Positions 34,113 through 45,803 of a DNA stretch of 64,000 nucleotides are shown here, piece after piece. The notes below the pieces were generated by a model. That model made no database searches and was not told the origin of the DNA. It was given only the letters and a program-made list of their open reading frames with translations. The DNA is from Phaeosaccion multiseriatum (lineage: Eukaryota; Ochrophyta, other classes), in contig OZ218963.1 in assembly GCA_965112735.1 (NCBI GenBank), positions 3,038,001-3,102,000 on the forward strand. Direction: 5' to 3'. The position numbers and the translations under genes are program-made. The first letter of the stretch is position 1, and every line of letters begins with the position of its first letter.

Positions 34113-35361
34113 AAGTAGAAGAAGTAGAAAATATGTTGTAGTGTAGTAAAAAGAAGAAAAGTCCTACCTTCTGGGAAGCGTTCGATGAGCTCGTTTAGAA
34201 TATAGCAAAACGCAGCCTCGCTATCCGTGTCTCCGACGGGCTGAAACCTCCTGCCCCTGTTGAGCTCCTCCCTTGCCTCACCCGTTGCCATGCCAATCTC
34301 TCCATTGTGTCCGAAGATCCAGTACTGTCCCCACAGCTCCCGCGTAAAGGGATGCACATTCTCCAGCTTCACCTGTGGAGGTAGGACGTGTAGTGTGGTT
34401 TGCAAATTGTTCCGTTACACAATGCACATGCTTGTCAGACAATGCCCACTTGGACAGCGAGGTAGACATGCATACGTCAAGGCTGCGGGGGGCAAAGGAT
34501 GGCATCTGAATGTGGGTAAGGGAAGGGGCAGGCAGGGCTGTGCGAGAGACACGCCATGGAAGGTGCTCGAGTCATGTGAAGGGAAGTACTGTGGAGCCGG
34601 CGCCCGACGAAAGGGTCAACCAAAGGAGGACCGAATGCGTAATGTATGTATAGATCCACGGGGGAGGGCCTTTCGACGTACCTCTCCCTTTGTGGCGAGT
34701 CGGACGTGTGCTATAGCGTTGGTAGTCTTGATTGGGTACTCCATGATAAAGTGCGCATAAGCGCTGGAGGAGGACGGCTGCGTGTCGATGAAGCACCGAC
34801 AGCCTCGCCCCTCGTAGAAGGCAACCCCCCACCCCTGCCAGATGTATTCGAGGAGGAGAGAAGGGGGAGAGTGAGAGAGAGAAGAGAGAAGAGAGGGATG
34901 GAGAAGAGAGTCAGAGAGAAAGAGATAAAGGGGAGGGAGAGGGAGGGACCGGAGAGAGGGGGTGCGAGAGAGGAGAGAGAGACAGGAGAAGGGGGGCGCG
35001 TAGGAGGTCGATAAAAGGAGGAGAGCGGAGAGACATCCAGGAGAGTGGGCGAGAGAGAGAGAAAGGGCATGGAACAGAGAGAGACACAAAGAGCGGGGGC
35101 GAGGCAGGAGGCAGCATAGAGAGAGTATGCAAGTTTCGCCCCCCTCCATTTGCGAGAAATACTCACATCAACGTGTTTGTCGGTGTTCCCCCCCCGCTCC
35201 TTGAAACCCCGCCAGCTAAAGCGGAAGTCCGTCGGCGAGTTCGCCTGCATACCTAAGAGCTGGCACTGGAGAGGGAAGATGAGAAGCAGCGTGTCACTAA
35301 CACTCACACTACGCGAATGTAACCTCCACACTCAAACACGTGACTGTGTGGAACGTACCAT
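33318..35361 (-). CDS. YafJ/DUG3-type class II glutamine amidotransferase
   Basis: Six exons in transcription order 35361-35359, 35265-35167, 34834-34682, 34372-34168, 33882-33657, 33528-33318; 298 residues. Exon 1 codes only the initiator Met (ATG then GTACGT). Exon 2 opens with TGC, so the mature protein has Cys at position 2, the N-terminal nucleophile of class II amidotransferases (CQLLGMQANSPTDF). Other conserved parts: AHVRLATKGE, HPFTRELWGQYWIFGHNG, and GDTDSEAAFCYILNEL. The family hydrolyses glutamine or glutamyl peptides; yeast DUG3 degrades glutathione with DUG2 (knowledge), but the substrate here is unknown. A (TAG)n microsatellite fills much of intron 4. Confidence 0.87.
34028..34132. 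repeat. (TAG/GTA)n trinucleotide microsatellite
   Basis: About 30 uninterrupted GTA triplets with minor decay at the end, in an intron of the amidotransferase gene. On the reverse strand this is an open (TAC)n tract, so the long tyrosine frame there is spurious. Confidence 0.97.
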
Positions 35362-35678
35362 TGCGGAGCCTCGTTATAAGCCAAAACGACCACTACATCA
35401 ACGCTATGCGCACAAAGCTTGAAGCGAAAGCCCTGAAGAGATGGGATAATAAATTTGTACGCTTGTAGCGTCGGATTGCCTGCGCCTGTGGACGTTTTGG
35501 CCTCCTCTCCTGTGTGATTTTGTGATTTTAGATTATCGATTTTTTGATGGGGTTGCGTGAGTGGATGTGCGTGTTGGTTGTATTCACTCACAGATACTCA
35601 ATCAATGCCCGCAACCCCTGATACACACACTTTCACACTTTCAGTTTCTTAGGTGATTCCTATTAAGTCAATAAAGTT

Positions 35679-35824
35679 CCCCTGATACACTATCGCCAGC
35701 ACGGGCTATCGGCCGGCGACAGCCGGCACGCTATCCGCTATCGCCGGCGCCAGCCGGCGCGCTATCCACTATCGCCGGGGCCCGATAGCGCGCTATCGAG
35801 AATGTGGCGATAGTGTATCAGGGG
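35679..35824. repeat. 146-bp MITE-like element with perfect 19-bp TIRs
   Basis: CCCCTGATACACTATCGCC at 35679-35697 is an exact inverse of the end at 35806-35824. The interior is a set of nested GC-rich palindromes built from GCTATC, GCCGGC and GGCGCCAGCC. It sits 18 bp past the DIS3 stop, in the DIS3 3' untranslated region. No target-site duplication is obvious. Related end sequence CCCCTGATACAC also occurs at 35618. The 35362-35678 stretch otherwise holds the amidotransferase promoter and no gene. Confidence 0.8.
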
Positions 35825-35842
35825 TCGACGCAGTAGTGGCCG

Positions 35843-37496
35843 TCAGCGATTCTCCTTCTTGGCCTTCTTGATCCTCGTCTCGCGCTTGGCCTGCTGCAGG
35901 CGGAGAGTCCTGTCCATAACTTGTCTCTCCAGCGCGCGCTGTTTCATGTCGTTCATGCCCTGCAGCGAGGAAGCGCCCTCCCATCCCTGGCTGCCGCCGC
36001 CCCCGCCTTGCTCCGCACTGATGTCGTCGATGCTCTGGTACAGCAGCTGCGTGGCCTCCAGGCGGTCCATCACGGTGTAACCGCCAAAACGTATCCGACC
36101 CCGGGAAATCTCCACCCGTTGGCTTGATTTGGTCTTGTTCCTGGCCTTGCCTGTCACCTTGCTGCTGCTGCTGCTGCTGCTGCTGCCCTCCTCCATAGTA
36201 GGTTCCACATATACCGCACCGTCTCCCTCCGCCTCTTCTTTTTGCTGTCCCTCACTCTCTTCCACAGCTCGATCCAAACTCACTCTAGCGGCACCCCGCA
36301 CAATGCTATACACGGTCCGCGGAACAGCACTTGCTTTCTTGGATGGCACCACGTGACCAAGACCAACACTGTCAGACTGCTCTTTTAGCTGCTGGAGCCG
36401 GCTGGACTGGCTGGACAGGCTGGTCTTGCTGGAGTGGTCATGCGAAGAATGATGATGTTGTACATTCCCGACTCCTGCTCCAATGTCCTGACGAAACGCA
36501 AGACAACAAAAAGTCATTGTTGCAAGGGTCGCGGGTCAGTTGTAGCTACCCCCTTACACGAAGGGGCTTATGGAGCCTTGCAAAAGAGGTAAGGGGACGA
36601 AGGAAGAGAGATGCCCACCCCCCTGCAAGGCATGGACGGTACAAGCACAAGCACCTACTCCTTCCCATTCACTTTCCGTCCCACTCACCATGAGGTGTAG
36701 TCTCAAGGGAGGCAGTCTCGCTGCCGTGGACTTCACATTGCACGTAACGGCCACCTGCACCACATCCATTCTCCGGAGCTGTAACCGTCTTCCTCTGCTC
36801 CTTCCCTCACCCCCAAGATCATCTCTACCGCCACTACCACCACCACCAGCAGCATGAAGGCCCGGGGGAGACACTGTGAGACAGTCGCGGTTGTCCCCTC
36901 CCTCGCCATCCTTCAGAGCAAGGCTAGCGCCTGGCAACGCCCGGCAGGAGCTTGACTGGAGGTCAAACGCCGAGGAGGGGGGGCTCCCGCTGTCTTCGGG
37001 TAGCGCGAGAAGCGCGGGGTTCATCTGCGAGTATCCGGCGGCGGGGATGTCACGTGTTGAGGGCAGGCAGCAGCAGAGTAGTGAGGCAACACGTCAGGCT
37101 GCCAAGGCTCAGTGCAAGTTCACACCCTAATGTGTACGATACCGAAGCGTCCGCATGAACTGCGTCCCCACCGCATCCCGTATTCGTCACTCGTCCTTCC
37201 AAACCCCCAGGAAGTCGCTCCCACTGCTGGCTTACCGTACCTGCACCAAGCCCGTCTGATCACAGAGGTAGACAGGGCCTTTGACGTCGAAGGCGGGTAC
37301 GTAGGCAAGGAAGCCGTTCTCCCGGAGGGCAAACACCACCGCCGTTACCACTTGCTCCCTCTTCGCAAAGTACAGCCTCAAAAAGAGCTGCGTACACTCG
37401 AACGACAGTCGCTTGGCGCGTCGAGTTCTGTCGTTCAAAACCTCGCAGATCGCTCCCACCTCTCTCCCCGTGAACGGGCACCCACTACTGCCGCTC

Positions 37497-37528
<32 letters not shown>

Positions 37529-38911
37529 ACCAGCATCCTCTGCTTCGTCTCCTCCTACCTCCTCCACCCACTCCTCCGAGAAGCCCGGAGGCCCGTTAGG
37601 AGGAGGAGGAGGAGGATCGCTCGTGGATGTGGTCAGCGGTGGAAAGGCGGGTGGCAGTGGCAGAGGAGGCGACACACGTGACTGCTGCTGCTCCTCCTCA
37701 TCATCCACGCCCAGTCCCAACAGTGCGTCAAGCAAAGCGTCGGCGTCCTCCTCCTCCTCGGCGGCGTGCACCGACGCCAAACGCGTGCTACTCACTTTCT
37801 CAACGGTGCTGGTGCCGTCGAGCTGGGTCACCAGCTGCCCCGTGCCGATATCCCTTCTTCGCCTTCCTTCCCTGTCCACCCTTCCAGCAGCTCCGACGGT
37901 GGCAATGGAGGGGGTTTTTGACGACGGCACCATGATTCCTGCCGCGGCCACTCCTCGTCCTCTACCTCCTCCTCCTCCTCCTCCTCCTCCTCCTCCTGCT
38001 GCTGCTGCTGCTGCTGCTGCTGTATCACCAACTGTTGTTGCTCCCTCTACTCCGAGCCAGTCTTGCCGCGCCTTCAGAGCAGTCTGCTGCCATCTGCTTT
38101 CCTCGCCGCTCTCCAGTGCTGCCATGAGGAGGCGATGGACCACCACATCTGCGTACCTTCGGATGGGACTGAATAAAAAATGCAAAAAGCAACACAAAGG
38201 GGGGAGGGCGCGAGAATGAAGGCCAGGACAGGGCGAAAACCAAAGGAAGCGAAGCAAAGAGATTGAGACACACCAACCCCCTCCGCGCAGCAACGGGGGG
38301 GGGAGAGAAGATGGCACAGGGGGGGGGGGAGAAGATGGCACAGGGGGGGGGAGAAAAGATGGCACTACAGGCTCCAAGTTGTCCTTTTGCTCGAGCTTTC
38401 TGCATACCTAGTGAAGTGTGTGTACAGATTGATTCCGAGGCCGAAGTGCTGAAAACGGCCGTCGTCGACCCTCTTCGCCCCTACGCCCCCTCCGCCTCCT
38501 CCCCCTCCTTTCTGACCAGGGCTGAGAGAGGAAATGCTATCATCGTCCAGTGGGGAGAAAGCCCCTGCTACGCCGCGGGTCGAGCTGGAGCCGCGTGCTA
38601 TAGTCACCCTCCGCTCTTTGTCCCCCTGTTGCTGCTGCTGCTGCCGCTCCGTTAAAGTTCCTGAGGACACATACTGAGCCTCCGCCATGGACCGAGTGAC
38701 GAGCGAGACAAGCATCGAAGCCGCTTCCCTCTCTTCCTGGCTGCTGCCCTGCTTGGATGTGGCCACCGCTTGTTGCAGCTGCGCCACTGTGAGCTGTTTG
38801 CCGGTGGAGCTGCTGTCTGCGCTCTGCCCGCTCTTGCCGAAGATCCCTGCCACATGGGAGTCAAAAGGGTTCGCATGGCGTGAGAAAGGGAGGAAATGAT
38901 CGAGAAAGCAG

Positions 38912-38951
<40 letters not shown>

Positions 38952-41900
38952 GTGTGTGTGTGTGCGGGGCATGGATGGGTTACCTTGTAGGGCCTCCTCC
39001 TCTCCCAACGCTTCAAGCGTGTCCGCCAGAGGGGCGCTGTGGCTTCGAAGCAGCGCTGCGGTTGGGAAGGACGCATATATTGCCGCCGCCACAGAGCTGT
39101 TGGCCAAAATCTGCGCCGCGGAGGAGGGGAGGAACAAGACAGAAGGGGGAAGCGAAGTGTGGAAGACACAGGGAGGGAAGTACACCAGAGGATGGATGAA
39201 GCGTAATTTGCTTGCCTGGCCATGTTCCCCTCATCCGTTTCAAGCGCCCCTCGTCTCTCTCTCTTCTCACCTCCCTAAGTGAGCACTCCGTCCCCTCTTT
39301 CTCTCTCTTCTCACCCCCCCTCCTCTGCTCTGTTCTGCTCACACACTCTCCATCTCCCTTCTCACCCCTTCCTCCCTCTCTGACTACTCCTACTCCCTAC
39401 TCACTCACCATGAGCTCTTCAATGACCTCGTGTACCTCCATGTGCATGGCACTGCCCATGGTCAAGGGCTCGCCTGACTCGTCGTCAATACCGAAGCTCA
39501 GCTCCTTGGCGCCCCCCGATAGATCCATTGACCCGTCCAGCGTCCGCTGCCGCCGCAAGGCCCTCGCAAAGTGTGTCAAGGCCCACAAGTCCTTCGCTAG
39601 AGAGGGTTGCAGGGCCTACAAACAGAGGGAACGACACACAAATATGGCAGTTACAGAAGAGTCATGCTCCCCTCCGTGTCAAGCGGATCGCCTCAAAGCC
39701 AGAGTGTACCCCCTTTTCCGCCGCACGCTGAGAGTGCTGTGGACGACGCGTACCTCGTCAATGGGACCGCCGGCCTGGCCAGGAGGCGGGTCTCGGCCCT
39801 AAGTGTCATTGGTTGTAAAGGGAGGAAGGAAATGAAGAGAAGGGCACGGCAGCAAAGAGAAGGGGAGTATTAGGGTGTGTCAAGACCTACACACACCCAA
39901 CACGCAACAATCATCAGCTCACTCACCTCTTTCACCCGAGTTCTGCCCGTGCTGAGCAGATCGTCCGCTTGATTGTAGGTCATGGCAGCCTTGGAGTGGA
40001 TCGCAGTCCTCCCCAGCCACGCCGCTGGGCCGCCTCCCCCCCCCCTCGCGGCTGCTCTGTCCGGCGGGGGAGGGACCATTCGATATTCTTCTTGCCCATC
40101 CTTGTCGGAAACCACCTCGAGCTCCCAGAGGACGCTCACAGCCAAGCGGTCCTTGCCTCCGTGGAGGGAACACAAGTCACTGGACAGCAGTGCAGGGAGC
40201 ATGTCATACCTGAAGGGGGTGGTGGGGGTGGGGCGTGGTGTATACAACAGAGAAAAAGGGGGGGGGGGGAGGAAGAGGGAGAGAGGGAGAGAGGGAGAGA
40301 GAGGAGGGATGGGGCAGAGTTGAGTACACAGTGGATGCCCAAAACGCACGCCTGAGCGTTCTACTAAACGACACACGACAAGACACGAGTAAGTTATGAC
40401 TCCGAGCCGACACAGATCAGAGAATTGATGAGAGGAGTCAAACATCCGTCCGTCCCTTCCAATAACAAAAACACCCCACAGAACACCTACCTCGTGTGTG
40501 TGAGATAGACTGTCGTTCCCCTCTGCCGAGCCTCTCTGTCCAGAGCCCCGTCGTGCTCAACAAAGTGCGTTACATCTGCAATATGCACACCCACCTCAAT
40601 CCTCCCTCCCCCCAGGCTGCGCACGTGCATGGCGTCATCAATGTCTTGGCACCCCGGAGGATCCACGCTAAATACGTTGTAGTCATCGCCCCGCAGGTCT
40701 CGCCGTTTGGAGGCCTCCTTTGGTTTGGTTGGACAGAGGGACGAAGAAGAAGAGGAGGAGGAGGAGGAGGAGGAGGAGGAGGAGGAGGATCAGGAGGAGG
40801 AGGAGAAGGAGGAGGAGGAGGAGGAGGAGGAGGAGGAGGAGGAGGAGGAGGAGGAGGAGGAGAAGGAGGAGGAGGAGGAGAGGCGGAAAAACAGGAGAAG
40901 GGCGTCAGCGGGAGGAAAGGTAGTAGTGGCGATGGCGGCAAATGCCCCACGAGAGTGTGACAAGGAAACACACTCTGCATGGCGCTAGGAGTAGCGTCAA
41001 TAGCATACCCTTCAGACATAGCCCGTAGCAAGCGCTCCTCCAGTGAGTCTTTCAACACAGACAACACCCGCTCGCTCACTCACTCACCTCTGCCGGCAAT
41101 TGCCATCTAGAGTCTGTCCAGGGATACTGCCGCCGGAATTGGGGGGGGGGCATTCCCTTCCCCTCGCCGTCCGACACCCCTGACCCTCCCTGGTGTGCGT
41201 CACCCGTCCTCGTGTCTACACCTCCCCCTTTCACCGCCGCCCCCCCCGGGTACGCCGCAGCAGCAGCCTTCTCAGCGAGGGCCTCGAAAGATTGAGGCTC
41301 GTGCGGCGGCTGAGGCACTGCGGGCAGACAGGCGAGGGCTCTCGGGCTAAACGCGTCGAAGCCCGCTTCATGTTCAACGAGCATGGCAGCCACTTCGCAC
41401 GACACCGCACCAACAGGGCCCAGTGACCGGACGTAGTGACTGCGCGGGCGGCGGGGGGGGGGGGGTTCAGAGAGGAGGAGGGAGGGGTTCAATCACACAC
41501 GCCTTCACGGCAGGGCTTCAGTCAGTCACGTCTGCGTGGGATCAATGAATAGATAACCTCACTGGTGTTGTGGGAGAGTAAAGGTGTCCTGAATGCTGCC
41601 CTGCTGCTGACACAGGTGGTGCTATTGGTGGGTGGTGGTGGTGATGGTGGTGGTGGTGGTGGTGGTGACGGTGCTATTATGGCCACTGCGCATGTTGATG
41701 ACGAAGGCGCACTACTTTACTCACCCGTTTGGGTAGACAGAGTCCTCGTCCCACCCATCCATGACCACGACCAGACGCTGCTCGGCAAGGTGCTGCAGCT
41801 GGCGAGTGCGCATTCGGATCTTTGGTATCCTGCTATCCATCGGGACTGGGGCAAAGTAAAGAGAAGGTCCAGGTGGCGGGCTGTGAGAATTGTGTCACAG

Positions 41901-44310
41901 ATACGGCAGCGTCGAGGTGTATTCGACCCCCAACACCAAAGCCTATGCGGGCCTTCCTTCTCGATGCAGCTCCGGGCGGGCCCGATGCCTTCTTTGCCTT
42001 CCTTATCCTCCGCCGCCCCGAGCTTCCTTGTTTGCCTTCCTTGACTTCCGTGCCTTCGTCGTTCACAAGGCTCAACCGTCAACAGGTACCGTATCGTGCA
42101 TTGTGCCTCTCCCCAACCCCCCTGTTTTGAAAATTGTGTCTGTGTGTCTTACCAGTGAGAATGCTCATCTCTCCTCCGCTCTCGCCCCTGTCCAGCTCCT
42201 CCCGAGGAATGGTCACCACAAAGGGTCTGCGCCGCTGCTTGTCCACCACGGAAACCACCACCCCGGTGGGTACACTCCCGGGGGTGGGGCGGCAGTGGAG
42301 GCTGCCACGTGTAATTTTTTCGCGGAGGAGCCAGCAGACAGGGGGACATGGCTTCTGGTCAAGGGTTGCTGCCCAACTGTGCCCCCCCCCCCCCCGGCTC
42401 CCCTCCCACGATGAGGCACATCCACTAACGGTGACACGCAAGGCTTTCCGCTGCACCTGCCTCCCCCCTCAGCAAAAGAACCAAAAACAATACAAGACGG
42501 TAGTGTCCCCTTCCTTACCTCTCCGACCCGCTCTGAGCGGCTCCTCCCGTCTCGTCCTGCTGATCGTCCTCTGCCGCCAAGAGAGGAGCAAAGGTCAGTC
42601 GCCTTCGACTGGTGGGCGTCTGCCACTGTGAGGATGGTAACAGCCGAACGGCTACGACGTCCCCCTGAACAGCCCTGTTCATGCTCTCTCTGCCCTGAAT
42701 CAGCACCTCCCTTGATGGCTTCGTGTTACCAGACCCCCCGCCCTGATCAGTGGAGGAGGAAGCCGACGGTTTCGACAGTTTCACCATGGCTTCGCGTGGG
42801 TTATGCTTCATCACCTCCAGAACGCCTTGTAAAGTCGCCGGTCCTGCTGGAAGAAAAAGTAGGAAGTGGAGCATAGGTTGAAGGGTGAGGAAGAAAGAAG
42901 GCGAGACGAATCGAAACCTTGGGAGGGGTAAATATACGGAGGAGCGAGCAAGCGAAGCATGCGAACAGGATTTCCACTTTTATTTCCCTTTTGGTTTCCC
43001 TCCTTACCACCGAGGCATCAAGGAAAGTGAGGAGATGAGGGGGCCTACAAGAACAACAGCAGAATGGAGCATCAATCCGCCTCTGCCTGCATGCAGCGGT
43101 CTGGTTCACCTCCACCACTCTCACGCCTTGCTCAAGGTGCCGTATGTGCCTTACCTGCGTCCGCCCCAGGCGCAGGCGCAGCGCCCCCCCCCACCACTGC
43201 CTCACCTGCCACTGCCTCACCTGCCAGCATCGTCACCTCGGGGTTGTTCTCCCTCTCCGCTGCGTCTTCCTCGGCAAGGGCCTTCCTCTTGGTGAGCAGC
43301 TCCTCGCGACGCAGCTTAAGCCCCTTCCCCGAGTTGGCCAGGACGCAGTTCAGCAATTCCTCGCAAGTCATCACTGCAGGGGCGGAACCAGGCTCCTCGC
43401 CCACAGACGAGACTCCTCTCTTCTCTTGTGCGTCGTCGGTGACAATCGCAAACTGCTGCTGCTCTGCGGGGGTGCGTGTGATGGTACCTTTCGACGACGG
43501 TTGGCGTCCCAAATGAGATTGAAGCCACGCTGCGGCCTTGTTCAATGCCAGGCCTGAGCGCGCCAGGGGCTGATGGGCCTTGCTTGCTCCCGGGTCTGAT
43601 AAACCAAAAGAGAAGTCGGGCGGACGGTCAAGGCTCACACTCTCCTGACATAGTGGCCGGGGGGCACTTCAGCAGTCGGAATGGGAAAAAAAGAGGAAGG
43701 AAGAAGAATGACAAGCATTTCCCCCCCCCGGCTTTCACACAGAGAACAACTCTACTTCCGTACCATGTGTATAGGTGTGCGCGCAATGCTGATTGAAGAA
43801 CAGAAGACTTCCGTGGGACCTTCTCACCAAGGCGCGAAGGCTGCGCTGTTGGCGGGCAGTCATGCCCTCCCCAGCCTCGGAGAGCGCACTCTGAAGGAAA
43901 ATCAATCGGACATTCGATCCTTCCGACCCTGTCTGAGGATGCAGTAAGGCGGATCGAAAGCTCTCGTCGCTGAAAAGGTCGAGATAGCAAGACAGCATCT
44001 TCGCATCGAGCATAGCGTAAAGGACCATCGCTCTACTCCCAGAGTCCTTGTTGCTGCTGCGCTCACTTGCTCCTGCGTTCGGGCCTGCCTGCCGTGAAGC
44101 ATCGTCAGGGTCAGAAGCACCGTCATCGTCCCCCTCGATGGTGATGAGAAGAGAAGCATCGTCACTCCTGAGGTAGTGTTCTCGTATCCGTACCGCCCCT
44201 CCCGCCCTCCTCCTCCCCTGCTGCGACCCACGAATCCGGGGCACGACAAACGTTCCCTGCACCTGCGTGAGAGGAAGAAGGACCCCCCCCGCTCCACGTT
44301 CTTTAGCCAT
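35843..44310 (-). CDS. DIS3: Exosome catalytic subunit DIS3/RRP44
   Basis: Fifteen exons in transcription order: 44310-43764, 43595-43155, 42843-42519, 42301-42153, 41845-41725, 41439-41088, 40717-40491, 40209-39927, 39798-39754, 39615-39409, 39110-38984, 38846-38408, 38168-37241, 37024-36689, 36487-35843. All phases agree, total 1723 residues (animal DIS3 is about 960). The PIN-type N-terminal region has REHYLR and [10 protein letters not shown]. Cold-shock domains include [11 protein letters not shown] and YPNG-HYVRSLG. The RNB active-site motif is [12 protein letters not shown] at 663-674. [18 protein letters not shown] spans exons 12/13. It is the 3'-5' exonuclease and endonuclease of the RNA exosome. 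Extra length comes from poly-Gly/Ala/Ser insertions and a long, poorly conserved C-terminus. Exons 5 and 7 depend on acceptors read by eye. Confidence 0.88.
40742..40886. repeat. (GGA)n tract in a DIS3 intron
   Basis: A polypurine run on the forward strand; on the gene strand it is a long polypyrimidine (CCT/TCC) tract just before the acceptor of exon 7, which may help define that splice site. Confidence 0.9.
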
Positions 44311-44446
44311 CCTACGTAGCGGGAGCAGAAGCTTTTAAAGACAAACGACAGAGGGAAGTAGAATTCAAATCCTGACTTGGCGACGACCCTTCTGAGGGTG
44401 AGAGATTCCTTTTTTTCTTTTTTTGATCCCACCACCCGATAGCTAC

Positions 44447-45128
44447 ATGTGCTCAGACGCCTTCTTTTTTCCCGGTAGGCTTTTCAGGGATAGTTCTGGG
44501 CCGCTCTACTTCACACAGCGGGGTCTGTCCAGCACGATTACGTCCGACGGTACTCCTATGTACTACAGTACCTCCCCTCTTCGTCCGTGTCAGGTGAGGA
44601 TCACGCAGCTGCTTGTGCGCATAGCAGGGAGCGTCGTATAAGCTGTCCTCGACGTATGCCTTTGCTCACTCGTCCTTACTTTGTCCCTTTCATGGGCCCC
44701 TTTTCCTCTACAAGACTACAACCCCCTCTTTCCTTCCTTCCTTCCGTCCTTCCTTCCTTTTTGTATTCCCCGTTGTGGAGGAGGAGATCCGCTCCCCGTG
44801 CCCATGCTGCTTGGAACTGAAACGCAAGTCCTCCCCCCGGGCAGAAATGTACCCAGCCCCCCCCCCCCCGCACACAGTCTGGATGGGAGCAAAAGCAGCC
44901 GCAGGGGCTCATCTCAGCTGTATCTGCCGAGGGTGAAACACCGCCACACGTGTTTGCAGCAGCGATGGCAGCAGCGGAGGCGGCTCTCACCATGCCGCAA
45001 TTGTGATGCCCCCCCCCTCCCCCTAGTGATGGAGTCAGTCCTCCCCGCGGCTAACCAATGAGATGAGCTCTACTGTAGTAGAGATGGCTGCAGAGGGAGG
45101 CTGGATGGATGCCTCGCCCTACAGCGTC

Positions 45129-45159
<31 letters not shown>

Positions 45160-45432
45160 ACTGCGATGCCTTCAGTGCCTGCATTTCCCTACGCTGCTGT
45201 CGGCTTGCCGGGGGTGGCTGCCACTGCGCTGCTGGACCTTACCTTGTTTTGCAGAGCCGACCCTTGCAACAGCGGCAGCACCAGCACCAGTTGGTGCTAC
45301 AGCAGCCCCGTAGTGGGACTTGTGACTTGTACCTCTGGTGCTGATGTGTGCGTAACGGAAGTCGGGAGAGCTTCTGGAGTTGCACTGATGGACGTTGAGG
45401 CCTCTCCTCCCCAAGTAGGCGATGGAGCGTAG
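44447..45432 (+). other. Candidate forward gene of unknown family
   Basis: An exon-like stretch 44447-44593 opens with ATG (MCSDAFFFPG), reads FRDSSGPLYFTQRGLSSTIT and ends at CAG-GTGAGG in phase 0. Downstream open pieces include a Cys-rich one near 44790-44830 and an Ala-rich frame 45109-45432 with a (CTG)n run. I could not join them without stops. Divergent with DIS3 (start 44310, 136 bp apart). Product unknown; may be a gene with poorly conserved exons or noncoding. Confidence 0.3.
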
Positions 45433-45599
45433 CTGTGCTTGTCAAGCATGATTGTTTCCTGTTCGTCTTGGTACGGAAGCGCCGTCACCAGCTGCGTCCT
45501 TGAAAGTCAAGGCTGTTTGTCCCCATTGGAACCGGCAGCAGCGGCAGGAGCAGTTGGCGATGAAACAGCAGCCAAGTGAAGCTGCCTCCTTCTGTGGTT

Positions 45600-45759
45600 C
45601 TAGAGCCGCGCTATACCCTCAGCTCTGGCCACTTGGTCCCTGCTCAGGCTGTCGGCGAAGAGTCGAGCGCACTGAGGCACTGCAAGGGCATCCGTGTACT
45701 TTGTGACCTTCTCGCTTGCGGCGTCGACTTGTAAGGTAGAGGTGCAGTGGAAAGGGGCG

Positions 45760-45803
<44 letters not shown>

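Noticed and set aside
34025-34405. Poly-Tyr reverse frame at the (TAG)n repeat
   Set aside because: It is the reading of an exon 4 fragment of the amidotransferase running into an intronic microsatellite.
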